Origin: Schlegelella_A sp965246805
Lineage (GTDB): Bacteria > Pseudomonadota > Gammaproteobacteria > Burkholderiales > Burkholderiaceae_C
Direction: 5' to 3'
Assembly: GCA_965246805.1 (NCBI GenBank)
Contig: CBDFFO010000005.1
Location: 1 to 64,000, forward strand
DNA: 64,000 nucleotides
The notes under the pieces are model-generated. The model was given only the letters and a program-made list of their open reading frames with translations. It was not told the origin of the DNA and did no database searches. Within the stretch, counting starts at the first letter, position 1; each line of letters opens with the position of its first letter. A program made the translations under genes and the position numbers. Positions 35,310 to 44,311 of this stretch are shown in pieces.

Positions 35310-35386
35310 ACAAAACCTCGCCAGGAGACTGTCGTTCCAGCGGGCAGCGGTCGCAAGGCGAATTCCGAGCGGCCACTGCGGTTCGG

Positions 35387-35656
35387 TTACTTGCGCAGAC
35401 CCAGTTTCTGGATCAGGGCGGTGTAGCGCACCGCATCTTCTCGGCGCAAGTAGGCCAGCAGGCTCTTGCGACGGTTCACCATTTTGAGGAGACCGCGGCG
35501 GCCATGGTGATCCTTCAGATGGGTTTTGAAGTGCGGGGTGAGCTCGTTGATCCGGTCGGTGAGCAAGGCAACTTGCACTTCGGTCGAGCCCGTGTCGTGG
35601 GCAGCTCGCGCGTGCGCCTTGACGATCTCCGCGGTGTGTTCGGTGGTGGCAGGCAT
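35387..35656 (-). CDS. rpsO: 30S ribosomal protein S15
   Basis: An 89-residue primary 16S rRNA-binding protein of the small subunit. The diagnostic DTGSTEVQVALLTDRI, LKDHHGRRGLLKMVNRRKSLLAYLR and terminal IQKLGLRK are complete. ATG 35656 gives the normal length; the same frame stays open far upstream but is not coding there. It precedes pnp, the usual pairing. Confidence 0.98.
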   Translation of the reverse strand: MPATTEHTAEIVKAHARAAHDTGSTEVQVALLTDRINELTPHFKTHLKDHHGRRGLLKMVNRRKSLLAYLRREDAVRYTALIQKLGLRK

Positions 35657-35788
35657 CTCGTTTCCTTCAATAGCGAAACCGAGCGCCCGACGAAGGCCGC
35701 TGCGGTTTCCAGTGTATGACTTGCGAACGCAGGTGAAACCGACCCGCGCCGTGCTTGACAACGCCACCCGTGAGCAGCGTAGCCCACG

Positions 35789-35794
35789 ATTATA
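35789..35794 (-). promoter_or_regulatory. Possible rpsO promoter (-10 element)
   Basis: Read on the minus strand this is a consensus TATAAT hexamer, 133 bases before the rpsO start, in a spacer with no gene. The -35 position 17 bases upstream is a poor match, so assignment rests on the -10 alone. A leader of about 125 bases would be left, enough for S15 autoregulation. Confidence 0.4.
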
Positions 35795-35856
35795 GACAGA
35801 CCCGGCAGTCGATCCGGTACCGAGCCGGTGGCGATGTTCAGGCCCGCGATGGGCGC

Positions 35857-37065
35857 TCAGCGCGAGAGGTAGCGCGCCAGTCGCCCCACGCCCTCGGTGA
35901 GCCGCTGGGGATCGCGCGAGGCGAAGCACCAGCGCAACCAGCCTTCCGATTCGCCTCCGAAGGCAGCGCCTGGCGCAAGACCGAGTCCCGCCTCGAGAAC
36001 GAGCCGTTTGGCGAGCGCGAGCGAGTCGTTTTCGCCGTCGACACGAAAAAAGGCATACATGCCACCTTGTGGGACCGCCGTCACGACGCCCGGCAATGCT
36101 TGCAGCTGCGGCATCAGGGTGTCTCGGCAAAGGCATAGACGCCGAACGAGCAACGGCACGAAGTTGTCGGCTTCGGCCAGCGCCGCGAGCCCGGCCCGCT
36201 GCACGAAGACCGGCGCGCACGACGTGTTGAACTCGATCAGCTTGCCGATAGAGGGCATCAACGACGCAGGCGCGACCAACCAGCCGAGGCGCCAACCCGT
36301 CATCAGGAAACTCTTCGAGAAGCTGTGGCAGACGACCAGGCGGTCGTCGGGCTCCGCGATGTCGAGGAAACTCGGCGCGGATCGGGCCGTGCTCGGTTCG
36401 CCGGCGCCGAAGTAGATTCGCTCGTAGACCTCGTCTGCGACAACCCAGGTGCCGGTTCGCCGACAGTGATCGAGCACGGACTGCTGTTCGCTGCGCGACA
36501 TGACCCAGCCGGTCGGGTTGCTCGGCGCATTGACGACAAGCACCTTGGTGGCGCTGGTCACCAACGCCTTCAGACGATCCAGATCGAGCGTCCAACGGCC
36601 GTCGACCACGCCCAGGGAGATGCGGGACACCCTGGCGCCGAGGATGGCGGGCTGCGCGACGAGGTTGGGCCAGACCGGCACGACGACGGCCACCTCGTCG
36701 CCATGGCCCGCCAGCGCTTGCATGGCGAGCATCAGCGCGCTCACGCCGGAAGAAGTGACCGCAATGCGCTCGAGCTCGACCGGCCGATGCAGGCGGCTCA
36801 CATATCCCGACAGCGCCGCGCGCAACTCGCGCAATCCGAAGTTGTGCGAGTAGAAGGTCTCACCGTCGCGCAATGACGCGATGGCGGCTTCGCTGACGAA
36901 GCCGGGCGTCGGCTCGTCACTTTCGCCGAACCAGAATGGCAGCACATCGGCGCGGCCGAGACCTGCATTCGCGACTTCGCGGATCAGCGAGCCCGGCAGT
37001 TGATCGATGGCGTCGCGCATGAAGGTGTGGTCCGGCAGTTGTGGTGGTGAGGCGCGGTCGATCAA
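35857..37065 (-). CDS. Class I PLP-dependent aminotransferase
   Basis: A 402-residue aspartate-aminotransferase-fold enzyme. The PLP Lys lies in CHSFSKSFLMTGWRLGW, the Asn/Asp cofactor contacts in NAPSNPTGWV and VVADEVYERIYF, and the carboxylate-binding Arg in the C-terminal WLRWCFA segment. The amino donor cannot be told from sequence. It lies 28 bases after tsaD on the same strand, so it may share its transcript. Confidence 0.92.
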   Translation of the reverse strand: MIDRASPPQLPDHTFMRDAIDQLPGSLIREVANAGLGRADVLPFWFGESDEPTPGFVSEAAIASLRDGETFYSHNFGLRELRAALSGYVSRLHRPVELERIAVTSSGVSALMLAMQALAGHGDEVAVVVPVWPNLVAQPAILGARVSRISLGVVDGRWTLDLDRLKALVTSATKVLVVNAPSNPTGWVMSRSEQQSVLDHCRRTGTWVVADEVYERIYFGAGEPSTARSAPSFLDIAEPDDRLVVCHSFSKSFLMTGWRLGWLVAPASLMPSIGKLIEFNTSCAPVFVQRAGLAALAEADNFVPLLVRRLCLCRDTLMPQLQALPGVVTAVPQGGMYAFFRVDGENDSLALAKRLVLEAGLGLAPGAAFGGESEGWLRWCFASRDPQRLTEGVGRLARYLSR

Positions 37066-37093
37066 TGAGCGTCAGCTCAGCGCTTCGACGATG

Positions 37094-38137
37094 CTAGAGC
37101 GGCGAGCGGCGAGCGGCGAGCGGCCAGCGCGGCAGCACATCGAAGGCGTATCGCGGCACGGCTTCGCTGGGGTCTCGTTGCAGGCGCATCGCCGCGGCGA
37201 GCGCGATCATCGCGCCGTTGTCCGAACACAAGGCGAACTCGGGGTAATGCACCCGAAAGCCACGCTTCGCACTGGAGGCGTCGAGGCTTCGCCGCAACAC
37301 CCGGTTGGCGCTGACGCCGCCGGCCACCACGAGGCTCTGCAGGCCGGTGCTCTCAATCGCTGCGAGCGCTTTGTGCGTGAGAACGTCGACGATCGCACGC
37401 TCGGTCGATGCCGCCAGGTCGGCACGAACGTCGGCGCCGATGTCTGGACCGAGCCTGGCCACGTGTTGCCGGACGGCCGTTTTCAGCCCGGAGAACGAGA
37501 AGTCGAACGTGCCGCTGTGCATCAAGGGTCTCGGCAACGCGATCGCGTCGTCGCGGCCCTGTTCGGCCAGCCGTGACAACGCCGAGCCTCCGGGGTAGTG
37601 CAGTCCCAGCAACTGCGCCGACTTGTCGAAGGCTTCACCGGCCGCATCGTCGATCGTTTCACCGAGCAATCGATATTCGCCCACGGCATCGACTCGCATC
37701 AGTTGCGTGTGGCCGCCAGATACCAGCAACGCGACGAACGGGAAGCAAGGCGGATCGCTCGACAAAAAGGGTGACAGCAGATGCCCTTCCAGATGATGAA
37801 TGCCGATCACCGGACGACGCAGTGACGCGCCGAGCGAGCAAGCGACGCCCGCCCCGGCCAACAGCGCGCCGGCCAGCCCGGGCCCGCGCGTGAACCCGAT
37901 CACATCGATCTGGTCGATCGTGAGATTCGTCTCATGCAGGACGTGCGTCAGAAGTGGCAGTACGCGCCGGATGTGGTCGCGCGACGCCAGTTCAGGAACC
38001 ACACCTCCATAGGCGCGATGCATGTCGATCTGGCTGTGCAGCGCCTGAGCCAGAAGTCGCGTCGGCCCGTCGCCAGCCGCCTCTACGAGTGCAACTCCCG
38101 TCTCGTCGCACGAGGACTCGATGCCGAGGATTTTCAT
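37094..38137 (-). CDS. tsaD: tRNA N6-adenosine threonylcarbamoyltransferase
   Basis: A 347-residue enzyme adding the threonylcarbamoyl group in t6A37 tRNA synthesis, with TsaB and TsaE. The start MKILGIESSCDETG, the metal-binding HHLEGHLLSP (H-x3-H) and the nucleotide-binding LLVSGGHTQL and VAGGVSANRVLR are intact. ATG 38137 is the family start. rpsU is not adjacent, unlike in E. coli. Confidence 0.97.
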   Translation of the reverse strand: MKILGIESSCDETGVALVEAAGDGPTRLLAQALHSQIDMHRAYGGVVPELASRDHIRRVLPLLTHVLHETNLTIDQIDVIGFTRGPGLAGALLAGAGVACSLGASLRRPVIGIHHLEGHLLSPFLSSDPPCFPFVALLVSGGHTQLMRVDAVGEYRLLGETIDDAAGEAFDKSAQLLGLHYPGGSALSRLAEQGRDDAIALPRPLMHSGTFDFSFSGLKTAVRQHVARLGPDIGADVRADLAASTERAIVDVLTHKALAAIESTGLQSLVVAGGVSANRVLRRSLDASSAKRGFRVHYPEFALCSDNGAMIALAAAMRLQRDPSEAVPRYAFDVLPRWPLAARRSPL

Positions 38138-38263
38138 CGCGTAGAACGCAAGTCGCTCGTGCCTACGTGAACGCAGCAATTTCTCACACGGAACCTATCA
38201 CTTGCCTGAGCGGTCTTAGCCAGAATGCATCACCAAGGTCGGATCACCGACTGGAAGACATAA

Positions 38264-38596
38264 ATGACTGTTCAATTCCTCAAACGACCATCCGAAGAAG
38301 CTTTTCAACTTCCGCTGTCAGGCTTGTATGCCGACGTTGATGCCGGCGTCGGTTCCATTCGTTTGAACGACGAATTCGCTGATTGCGACGTCGTCAATCA
38401 GTTGCGCATTGTGCAGGACTGGCAGCGCAACCTCGCTTCGGTGCAAGCCAAGGTGTTGCGCACTCTCTTTAAGAGTCGCTTCGCGACTTTGAAAGTGCCA
38501 CTCGACGAGCAGCTTGCCCGCTTTGATCGCTACTGCTCACGCCTCGGTCTCGAACCGTCGACCGACCTCTCGCCGGCGTTCGTCGAGACGGCCTGA
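38264..38596 (+). CDS. Hypothetical protein, 110 residues
   Basis: Not recognised. A soluble, mostly helical-looking protein with no signal peptide, membrane segment, Cys cluster or acyl-carrier (DSL-type) motif. The middle (VVNQLRIVQDWQRNLASVQAKVLRTLF) is a likely amphipathic helix. A GGAAG ribosome site lies six bases before the ATG. It is convergent with the FeeM-like gene, ending eight bases before that gene's stop, and is the only gene between tsaD and the FeeM-like gene. It could belong to the same signalling locus, but nothing in the sequence proves this. Confidence 0.65.
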   Translation: MTVQFLKRPSEEAFQLPLSGLYADVDAGVGSIRLNDEFADCDVVNQLRIVQDWQRNLASVQAKVLRTLFKSRFATLKVPLDEQLARFDRYCSRLGLEPSTDLSPAFVETA

Positions 38597-38603
38597 TCGC
38601 AGG

Positions 38604-39365
38604 CTAAGCCGCCCGACGCAGCGGCGCCAAACGCTCGCGGGGCACCACGCTCTGGCGCGGGAATAAGAAGAGATCGGGGTGAGTGGTGCGGAACATGAAA
38701 TCAAACAGCGAGTGGTTGGCGGTGTGCCAGTTGCGTTCCGCTGAGGTCACGTCGAACACCAAAACCTGGTGAGGGATCTCCGCCGCGTAGCTCAAAGGAA
38801 TCATCCGCTCGTCATCGTGATAGGCGAGTGCGCCGAGACGCCGGTATTGACGGACCAAGCCGCGCGAGCGCGCGCCGATGAAAAGATAACGCGCTTGGTT
38901 GGCCAGGCAAAAAAGATATCCCGCCTTCCAAATCGCAAGCTTGACCAGCGGGTCGGCCCCCGGGACAGAGGCCAGCTTCGTGATTTCGGCCCTGCCTGCC
39001 TCCAGCACCCTGGGTGTGAGCTCGATACAACTTTCGATCGGCAGCTTCCCGCCGTGCGTGGTCGTCTGCAAGCGCGCGGTGCCAAGGGCTGCACCAGTGT
39101 CCTTGTCGTACGCGACAAATACGGTGGTGTCTATGGCGTGGTCGATGGTCTCGGGGACTGAATACGCGTGTTTGATGTGCGGCAGATGATGGCCATAGCC
39201 GGCAACTCTCACCTCGCACGCATCGTCGAGCGCGATCGCCTCGGTGGCGACTTCGATGGTGAAAGGCAGGGACTGAATGGCCATGTCGCGCTCGCTGCTG
39301 GATGGTGACAACCGGCTGACCCGATCTGCGAACCAAAGGTAACGCGAGTTCAGCGCCATTTCCAT
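38604..39365 (-). CDS. FeeM/GNAT-like putative N-acyl (amino acid) synthase
   Basis: A 253-residue soluble protein with the layout of the autoinducer-synthase/FeeM branch of acyltransferases. It has a central beta-rich core (TTVFVAYDKDTGAALGTARLQTTTHGGKLPIE), then ELTPRVLEAGRAEITKLASV with the conserved E/R residues of FeeM-type enzymes, and a helix-rich FLCLANQARYLFIGA-like stretch. FeeM enzymes join a fatty acyl group from an acyl carrier protein to an amino acid; product and donor are unknown here. Assignment is from pattern recognition, not a search. It lies 58 bases after the hybrid kinase on the same strand. Alternative starts are 39359 and 39284. Confidence 0.6.
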   Translation of the reverse strand: MEMALNSRYLWFADRVSRLSPSSSERDMAIQSLPFTIEVATEAIALDDACEVRVAGYGHHLPHIKHAYSVPETIDHAIDTTVFVAYDKDTGAALGTARLQTTTHGGKLPIESCIELTPRVLEAGRAEITKLASVPGADPLVKLAIWKAGYLFCLANQARYLFIGARSRGLVRQYRRLGALAYHDDERMIPLSYAAEIPHQVLVFDVTSAERNWHTANHSLFDFMFRTTHPDLFLFPRQSVVPRERLAPLRRAA

Positions 39366-39423
39366 GCCGCCAAACCCGCATGACCGTAATCACAACACCA
39401 AGCTTAACCGACTGTCGGATATT

Positions 39424-41253
39424 TCACGCCCTATCGGTGACGGCGACGAGTCTTTGGATCGCCGTGGCGATCTGATCCGGTGAGCAAGGCTTGATCAGGA
39501 ACGCATCCATGCCCGCCTTCAGCCCGGCTGCCTCGAAAGAGGGAGCCGCGTTCGCCGAAAGTCCGATGATCACGATCGGCTCGAGACCGTGAGCGATTTC
39601 AAAGGCGCGGATCGCCTGCGTTGCCATCACCCCGTTCAACTTTGGCAAGTCCCAGTCCATCAAGACGATGTCAGGCCGCCTCGTCTGCACCAGCGCACGA
39701 TCGAGCAGTTGTTGACCATCGACGAACTCTTCCAACTTCAGGCCGAGCTTCAACGCAGTAGAACCACTGATGATCTTGCTGACGGGGTCATCCTCAGCGA
39801 CGCACACCGTGCGACCCGCCAAACGCCTCAGATGGCGAGCAGGCGTTTCCGTCAGGGCCGAGGTTTCCGGGTTGGGCGCACGAGGCAACTCGGCCGTGAA
39901 CGTAAAGACGGAGCCTTCCCCTTCCACGCTGTCGCAGACCACGTCTCCGCCCATGGCACGTGCAAGCTGTCGAGAGATGGTGAGGCCCAGTCCAACGCCC
40001 TGCGGCCGAGATCCAGCGCGCTGCGCACCTTGCGCAAAAGCCTCGAACACCAGCTCAAGCTCTTCCATGCGGATACCTGGCCCGTCGTCGGCCACTTCGA
40101 ATCGCACCCGGTCTCCGCCGTGTGGGCGGTCAACCTTCAGACGCACGGTGCCACCAAGACGGGTGAACTTCATGGCGTTGTGCAGCAGGTTGTGCAGCAC
40201 CTGCGCAATTCGGTCTGCATCGCCGAAAACCTGCTCGCCAATATTGGGGCGCACATCGACCGTCAAGCGGATTCCCAGTTCTGCGCCGCGAACCTCGTAC
40301 GTTGAAATCAGCAGCGCCAGATCGCGGTGCAGGTCCATGCTTTCGGGCTTCAACTGGAGTCCGCCGGCCTCGATCAGAGAAATGTCGAGGAGGTCGTTTA
40401 CCAGCCGCTGCAGATGACGACCGGCCTCATCGATCAAGTCAAGGCGATAGTGAAGGTGACCGTGCGCCTGCGACAACTCGCTGCGCGCGAGTTTGGTCAG
40501 CCCGAGAATCCCGTGTAGGGGAGTACGGAGTTCATGGCTGACTACAGCGAGAAACCTATCTTTCGCTTCGCCGTGCTGGGTAGCCAACAACAGAGCAGTG
40601 CGAAGCTCACCGGACACACGTTCGGTCTCACTGCGCAGGCGGATGGTTTCGCGAAGCTGCTTGTCTGACCGCTTCGATGTGGACAGCACTAACGCCAGTA
40701 AAAGTGCAAAACCGACGCCGGTGATCAAGCCGGCTCGATCACCGCGCATCAGGAGCGCCACGGCCAGCGGAGCAATCATCGGTGCCACGTATGCCGTTGT
40801 CGCGGCAAAACTGATTTGCAGACCGAAGGTGGCGACACACGCCACGCCGCAAAGAGAAGCGGCGACAACGGTCCATGTCTCGGTGGGCGCGAACATAAGC
40901 CATGCCCCGCCGATACCCCAAACTGCACCGTCGACCGCCAGCAGCGTGATGGTCCACCTCTTCCACCCGTTCGTCACCCTGTGGGAGTCGCTGTGACGCA
41001 GCAGATACGCATGCGTGATCCTGAGCATGGCTATCGCGAGCTTGATCACCATCCACGTCGTCACCGCAACGCTGGGCGCGTCCGACGCCAGTGCGCCGAT
41101 GTGCAACTGGCTGGCGATTGAAAACGCAAAGACCGTTGCCAGCAGTGTCGCGACTTCGGTGTGGGCAAGGATGAGACGCAACGGCTCGTCCCGCATCCGG
41201 TCAGCGAGGTCCGGTGACGTATCGGTACTGGTCATGGAGGCACTCGTCGACAC
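39424..41253 (-). CDS. Membrane hybrid sensor histidine kinase/response regulator
   Basis: A 609-residue signalling protein. Residues about 30-195 form five to seven membrane helices with no obvious extracytoplasmic sensor domain. A HisKA domain follows (SHELRTPLHGILGL, phospho-His near 240), then an HATPase domain (NLLHNAMKFT, DDGPGI, GVGLGLTISRQL). The C-terminal receiver (about 480-600) has the acceptor Asp in VLMDWDLPKLNG and acidic VAEDD residues. The output partner is not adjacent. The start is GTG 41253, or ATG 41235, which sits after a small inverted repeat (41242-41267) that could fold over the GTG. Confidence 0.9.
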   Translation of the reverse strand: MSTSASMTSTDTSPDLADRMRDEPLRLILAHTEVATLLATVFAFSIASQLHIGALASDAPSVAVTTWMVIKLAIAMLRITHAYLLRHSDSHRVTNGWKRWTITLLAVDGAVWGIGGAWLMFAPTETWTVVAASLCGVACVATFGLQISFAATTAYVAPMIAPLAVALLMRGDRAGLITGVGFALLLALVLSTSKRSDKQLRETIRLRSETERVSGELRTALLLATQHGEAKDRFLAVVSHELRTPLHGILGLTKLARSELSQAHGHLHYRLDLIDEAGRHLQRLVNDLLDISLIEAGGLQLKPESMDLHRDLALLISTYEVRGAELGIRLTVDVRPNIGEQVFGDADRIAQVLHNLLHNAMKFTRLGGTVRLKVDRPHGGDRVRFEVADDGPGIRMEELELVFEAFAQGAQRAGSRPQGVGLGLTISRQLARAMGGDVVCDSVEGEGSVFTFTAELPRAPNPETSALTETPARHLRRLAGRTVCVAEDDPVSKIISGSTALKLGLKLEEFVDGQQLLDRALVQTRRPDIVLMDWDLPKLNGVMATQAIRAFEIAHGLEPIVIIGLSANAAPSFEAAGLKAGMDAFLIKPCSPDQIATAIQRLVAVTDRA

Positions 41254-41590
41254 GTTTTGAAACGAGTCAATCGAATATCGTTCGATGTGGTGGACAAAAG
41301 CAACAGTTTTTTAGGTGGATACCTGCGCACATCTCGCGAAATACCCCATACAGGCCAGCGTCGGGACATTGTAGGTATTGCTCGTGCTCAGCCTTGCGTC
41401 ACTCTCTGCGAACGTGGTTCGAAACCGTCTGAAATATCACGAAGTATGGTCTCAAATTGTTTCTACTCGATGAGACGGGCAAGGACGACGAAGTCTCGTC
41501 ATCCTTATCTATTCCCGAAGCGCATGGCGCGCTGATCAATCATCGTGCGACGAGCGCTGTCGGCGGACGTCGATAACGTGCGAACCAGCA
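41254..41590. other. 337-base intergenic region without a gene
   Basis: Between the hybrid kinase and the isc operon end, visibly lower in GC than its surroundings. Short plus-strand frames exist (41257-41535) but lack a ribosome site and family features. An inverted repeat at 41270-41286 (ATCGAA, 5-base centre, TTCGAT) lies 17 bases before the kinase GTG and could be an operator. No clear terminator for the isc operon was found. Confidence 0.5.
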
Positions 41591-41929
41591 TCAATGTTTC
41601 TCTTTGGCATGATTGATCGAATACTTCGGAATCTCGATCGTCACTTCCTGCTGCGCCACGATGGCTTGGCACGACAGCCGCGACGTCGGTTCCAAGCCCC
41701 AGGCGCGGTCGAGCAGGTCTTCTTCGCTTTCATCGGGGACGCCCAGCGAATCGAAACCGGCGCGAATCACCACGTGGCAGGTCGTGCACGCGCAACTCAG
41801 TTCGCAGGCGTGCTCGATCGGTATGCCGCTCTCGAGCAGCGCTTCGCAGATCGACGTGCCCGCCTTGACCTCAAGCGTCGCGCCGGTCGGGCAGTACTCT
41901 GCGTGCGGCAGCACCTTGATTGTCGCCAT
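41591..41929 (-). CDS. fdx: ISC-type [2Fe-2S] ferredoxin
   Basis: A 112-residue adrenodoxin-type ferredoxin that supplies electrons to Fe-S assembly. Cluster ligands are in CELSCACTTC (Cys 1, 2 and 3 as C-x5-C-x2-C) and the later RLSCQAI. It is the last gene of the isc operon, with no iscX after it. Its ATG overlaps the hscA stop by one base. Confidence 0.96.
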   Translation of the reverse strand: MATIKVLPHAEYCPTGATLEVKAGTSICEALLESGIPIEHACELSCACTTCHVVIRAGFDSLGVPDESEEDLLDRAWGLEPTSRLSCQAIVAQQEVTIEIPKYSINHAKEKH

Positions 41930-43791
41930 CAGATGTCCTCGAGGCGCTTGCCAGCGAGGGCGCGACGGATGCCTCGGTTCATGCGTTCGGCGGCAAACGC
42001 TTCGGTCGCGGCCGACAAGCGTTCGCAAACGCCTTGGAGGGCCTCGGCGTCGGTATCGGCTGCACTCACGAGCGCGTCGATGACTGCGAGGCATGCGTCG
42101 ATCTCAGCCCGCTCTTCCGTCGTGAGCAGGTCACCATCCGCCGCCAGCGCCGATCGCGTCGCGATGGCGAGCCGCTCGCCATCGACCCGCGCCTCGCGGT
42201 CCGCACGCGCTCGCATGTCGGTCTCAGCCGCGCCGAAACCTTCCGTCAGCATTCGGGCGATATCGTCGTCGCTGAGGCCATAGCTCGGCTTCACGCTGAT
42301 CGATGCCTCGGCCTTCGAGGTCTCCTCTCGAGCCGCCACGCTGAGCAATCCATCGGCGTCGACCTCGAAGCTCACTCGAACTCTCGCCGCGCCAGCAACC
42401 ATCGGCGGAATGCCCCGCAGGTCGAAACGCGCGAGCGAGCGGCAATCGGCCACCAGCTCGCGCTCGCCTTGCACGACGTGGAGGGCGATCGCTGTTTGAC
42501 CGTCCATGAAGGTCGTGAAGTCCTGCGCGCGCGCGGTCGGTATGGAGCTGTTGCGCGGGATGATGCGCTCGACCAGACCCCCCATCGTCTCCAAACCGAG
42601 CGAGAGCGGGATCACATCGAGCAACAAGACCTGAGAGGCATCGGCGTTGCCTGCGAGTGCATTGGCCTGGATCGCAGCCCCCAGCGCGACGACCTGATCC
42701 GGATCGAGGTTGGTCAGTGGGGAGAGCGCGAAAGTGGTAGCCACCGCGCGACGCACGATCGGCATGCGCGTGGCACCGCCGACGAGGATCACTCCATCTA
42801 GCTCGGTGCGGTCTATGCGCGCGTCGCGCAGGACATTTCGCGCAACCTCGAGCGTTCGGTCGACCAGCGGCTGCGCGACGGCTTCGAGATCCGAACGATC
42901 GACACGCTGGGTCAGGCGCCTTGAACCCAGCATGCACGACAGGGAGCTCACCTCGTCGATCGAGAGCGCCTCCTTCGCGGCGCGAGCGGCGTCGAGGAGC
43001 GACCGGCGCTCGTGGGGATCGTCAGCCGAGCGACCGGTCTGCAGCAAGGCCCAGTCGGCCAGCGCCGCATCGAAGTCGTCGCCGCCGAGCGCGGAATCGC
43101 CTCCGGTGGCGATCACTTCGAAAACCCCACGCGTCAGGCGCAGCACGGAGATGTCGAACGTGCCGCCACCCAGGTCGTAGACCACGAACAAGCCTTGCGA
43201 CCCGTTGTCGAGCCCATAGGCCACGGCCGCTGCGGTCGGTTCGCTGATCAACCGCAGGACGTTCAAGCCCGCCAGTCGTGCCGCGTCTTTGGTCGCCTGG
43301 CGCTGGGCGTCGTCGAAGTAGGCCGGTACCGTGATGACGGCACCGAACAGGTCGTCGCCGAGGGTGTCCTCGGCGCGCTGCCGCAAGGTGGCGAGAATTT
43401 CTGCCGACACTTCGATCGGCGATTTCACGCCGGCAACCGTGTTCAGCTGAACCATGCCCGGTTCGTCGACGAAGTCGAACGTCGACGCCACGCCGGTCGC
43501 CAGGTCCGCCAAACCGCGGCCCATCAAGCGCTTCACCGACACGATTGTGTTGCGCGGATCGGCCGACGCATCACCCAGTGCCGCATGACCGATGCGTCGT
43601 TCACGGTTCGCGAGGTAGCGCACGACCGATGGCAGCAGCACCCGGCCCTCCGCATCCGGCAGACACGTCGCGACGCCACTGCGCACGGCGGCGACCAACG
43701 AATGCGTGGTGCCGAGGTCGATGCCCACAGCGAGACGGCGTTGATGCGGATCCGGGCTTGCGCCCGGCTCGGAGATTTGGAGCAGCGCCAC
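41929..43791 (-). CDS. hscA: Fe-S assembly Hsp70 chaperone HscA
   Basis: A 620-residue specialised Hsp70 that helps release the cluster from IscU. The ATPase half begins VGIDLGTTHSLVAAVR and includes VYDLGGGTFDISVLRL and GVILVGGATRMPIVR. The substrate-binding half contains LLLDVIPLSLGLETMGG. One base separates its start from the hscB stop. Confidence 0.96.
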   Translation of the reverse strand: MALLQISEPGASPDPHQRRLAVGIDLGTTHSLVAAVRSGVATCLPDAEGRVLLPSVVRYLANRERRIGHAALGDASADPRNTIVSVKRLMGRGLADLATGVASTFDFVDEPGMVQLNTVAGVKSPIEVSAEILATLRQRAEDTLGDDLFGAVITVPAYFDDAQRQATKDAARLAGLNVLRLISEPTAAAVAYGLDNGSQGLFVVYDLGGGTFDISVLRLTRGVFEVIATGGDSALGGDDFDAALADWALLQTGRSADDPHERRSLLDAARAAKEALSIDEVSSLSCMLGSRRLTQRVDRSDLEAVAQPLVDRTLEVARNVLRDARIDRTELDGVILVGGATRMPIVRRAVATTFALSPLTNLDPDQVVALGAAIQANALAGNADASQVLLLDVIPLSLGLETMGGLVERIIPRNSSIPTARAQDFTTFMDGQTAIALHVVQGERELVADCRSLARFDLRGIPPMVAGAARVRVSFEVDADGLLSVAAREETSKAEASISVKPSYGLSDDDIARMLTEGFGAAETDMRARADREARVDGERLAIATRSALAADGDLLTTEERAEIDACLAVIDALVSAADTDAEALQGVCERLSAATEAFAAERMNRGIRRALAGKRLEDI

Positions 43792-43792
43792 G

Positions 43793-44311
43793 TCAGACGT
43801 TGGTTGTCGCGAGACGTCGATCGATGTCTTCGGTCAGCCGATCCAGGAACATCAACGCCCTCAGTTGCTCAGCAGCGGCAACAAAGTCGTGCGTGCCGTC
43901 CAGCAAGGCGGCGAGTCGGTGCAACGCCTGCGCTCGATGCGACGCCACGTCGTCGGCCAACACCCCCACCGTCGCGCCGTCAGACGCGTCGTCGAGTGTG
44001 TCGCGCCACTGCATCTGCTGCTGCAGGAAGGCGAGCGGCATCGACGTGTTGTCTTCGGCCTGAACCCTCACCCCGTTCAGCTCGCACAAATAGGCGGCAC
44101 GCGCCAAGGGATCGCTGAGCCGGGTATATGCCTCATTGACACGCATTGCCCACTGCATGGCGACGCGACGAGCGGCGGGGTCTTCGTTCGCGTAGCGATC
44201 CGGATGCACCGCCCCCTGCAGCTGGCGGCGGCGAGCGTCGAGCACGGCCGCGTCTTGCTCGAAGCGCACGGGCACGTCCATTAACTCAAAATCGGTGCTG
44301 TCGAGTTTCAT
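43793..44311 (-). CDS. hscB: Fe-S assembly co-chaperone HscB
   Basis: A 172-residue J-domain protein that delivers IscU to HscA. The J-domain HPD motif is in AVHPDRYANEDPAARR, and the C-terminal helices form the IscU-binding part. A 97-base spacer, the longest inside the isc operon, separates it from iscA. Confidence 0.95.
   Translation of the reverse strand: MKLDSTDFELMDVPVRFEQDAAVLDARRRQLQGAVHPDRYANEDPAARRVAMQWAMRVNEAYTRLSDPLARAAYLCELNGVRVQAEDNTSMPLAFLQQQMQWRDTLDDASDGATVGVLADDVASHRAQALHRLAALLDGTHDFVAAAEQLRALMFLDRLTEDIDRRLATTNV

Noticed and set aside
38591..38604. Short hairpin GCCTG-ATCG-CAGGC between convergent genes as a terminator
   Set aside because: Only five base pairs and no U-tract on either strand; too weak to call.
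41257..41535. Small plus-strand reading frames in the 337-base gap
   Set aside because: No ribosome site, no recognisable sequence, and they would overlap the kinase promoter region.
41254..41590. Search for a lux-box operator near the FeeM-like locus
   Set aside because: No CTG-N10-CAG or similar dyad was found, and no LuxR-type gene is present in the window.
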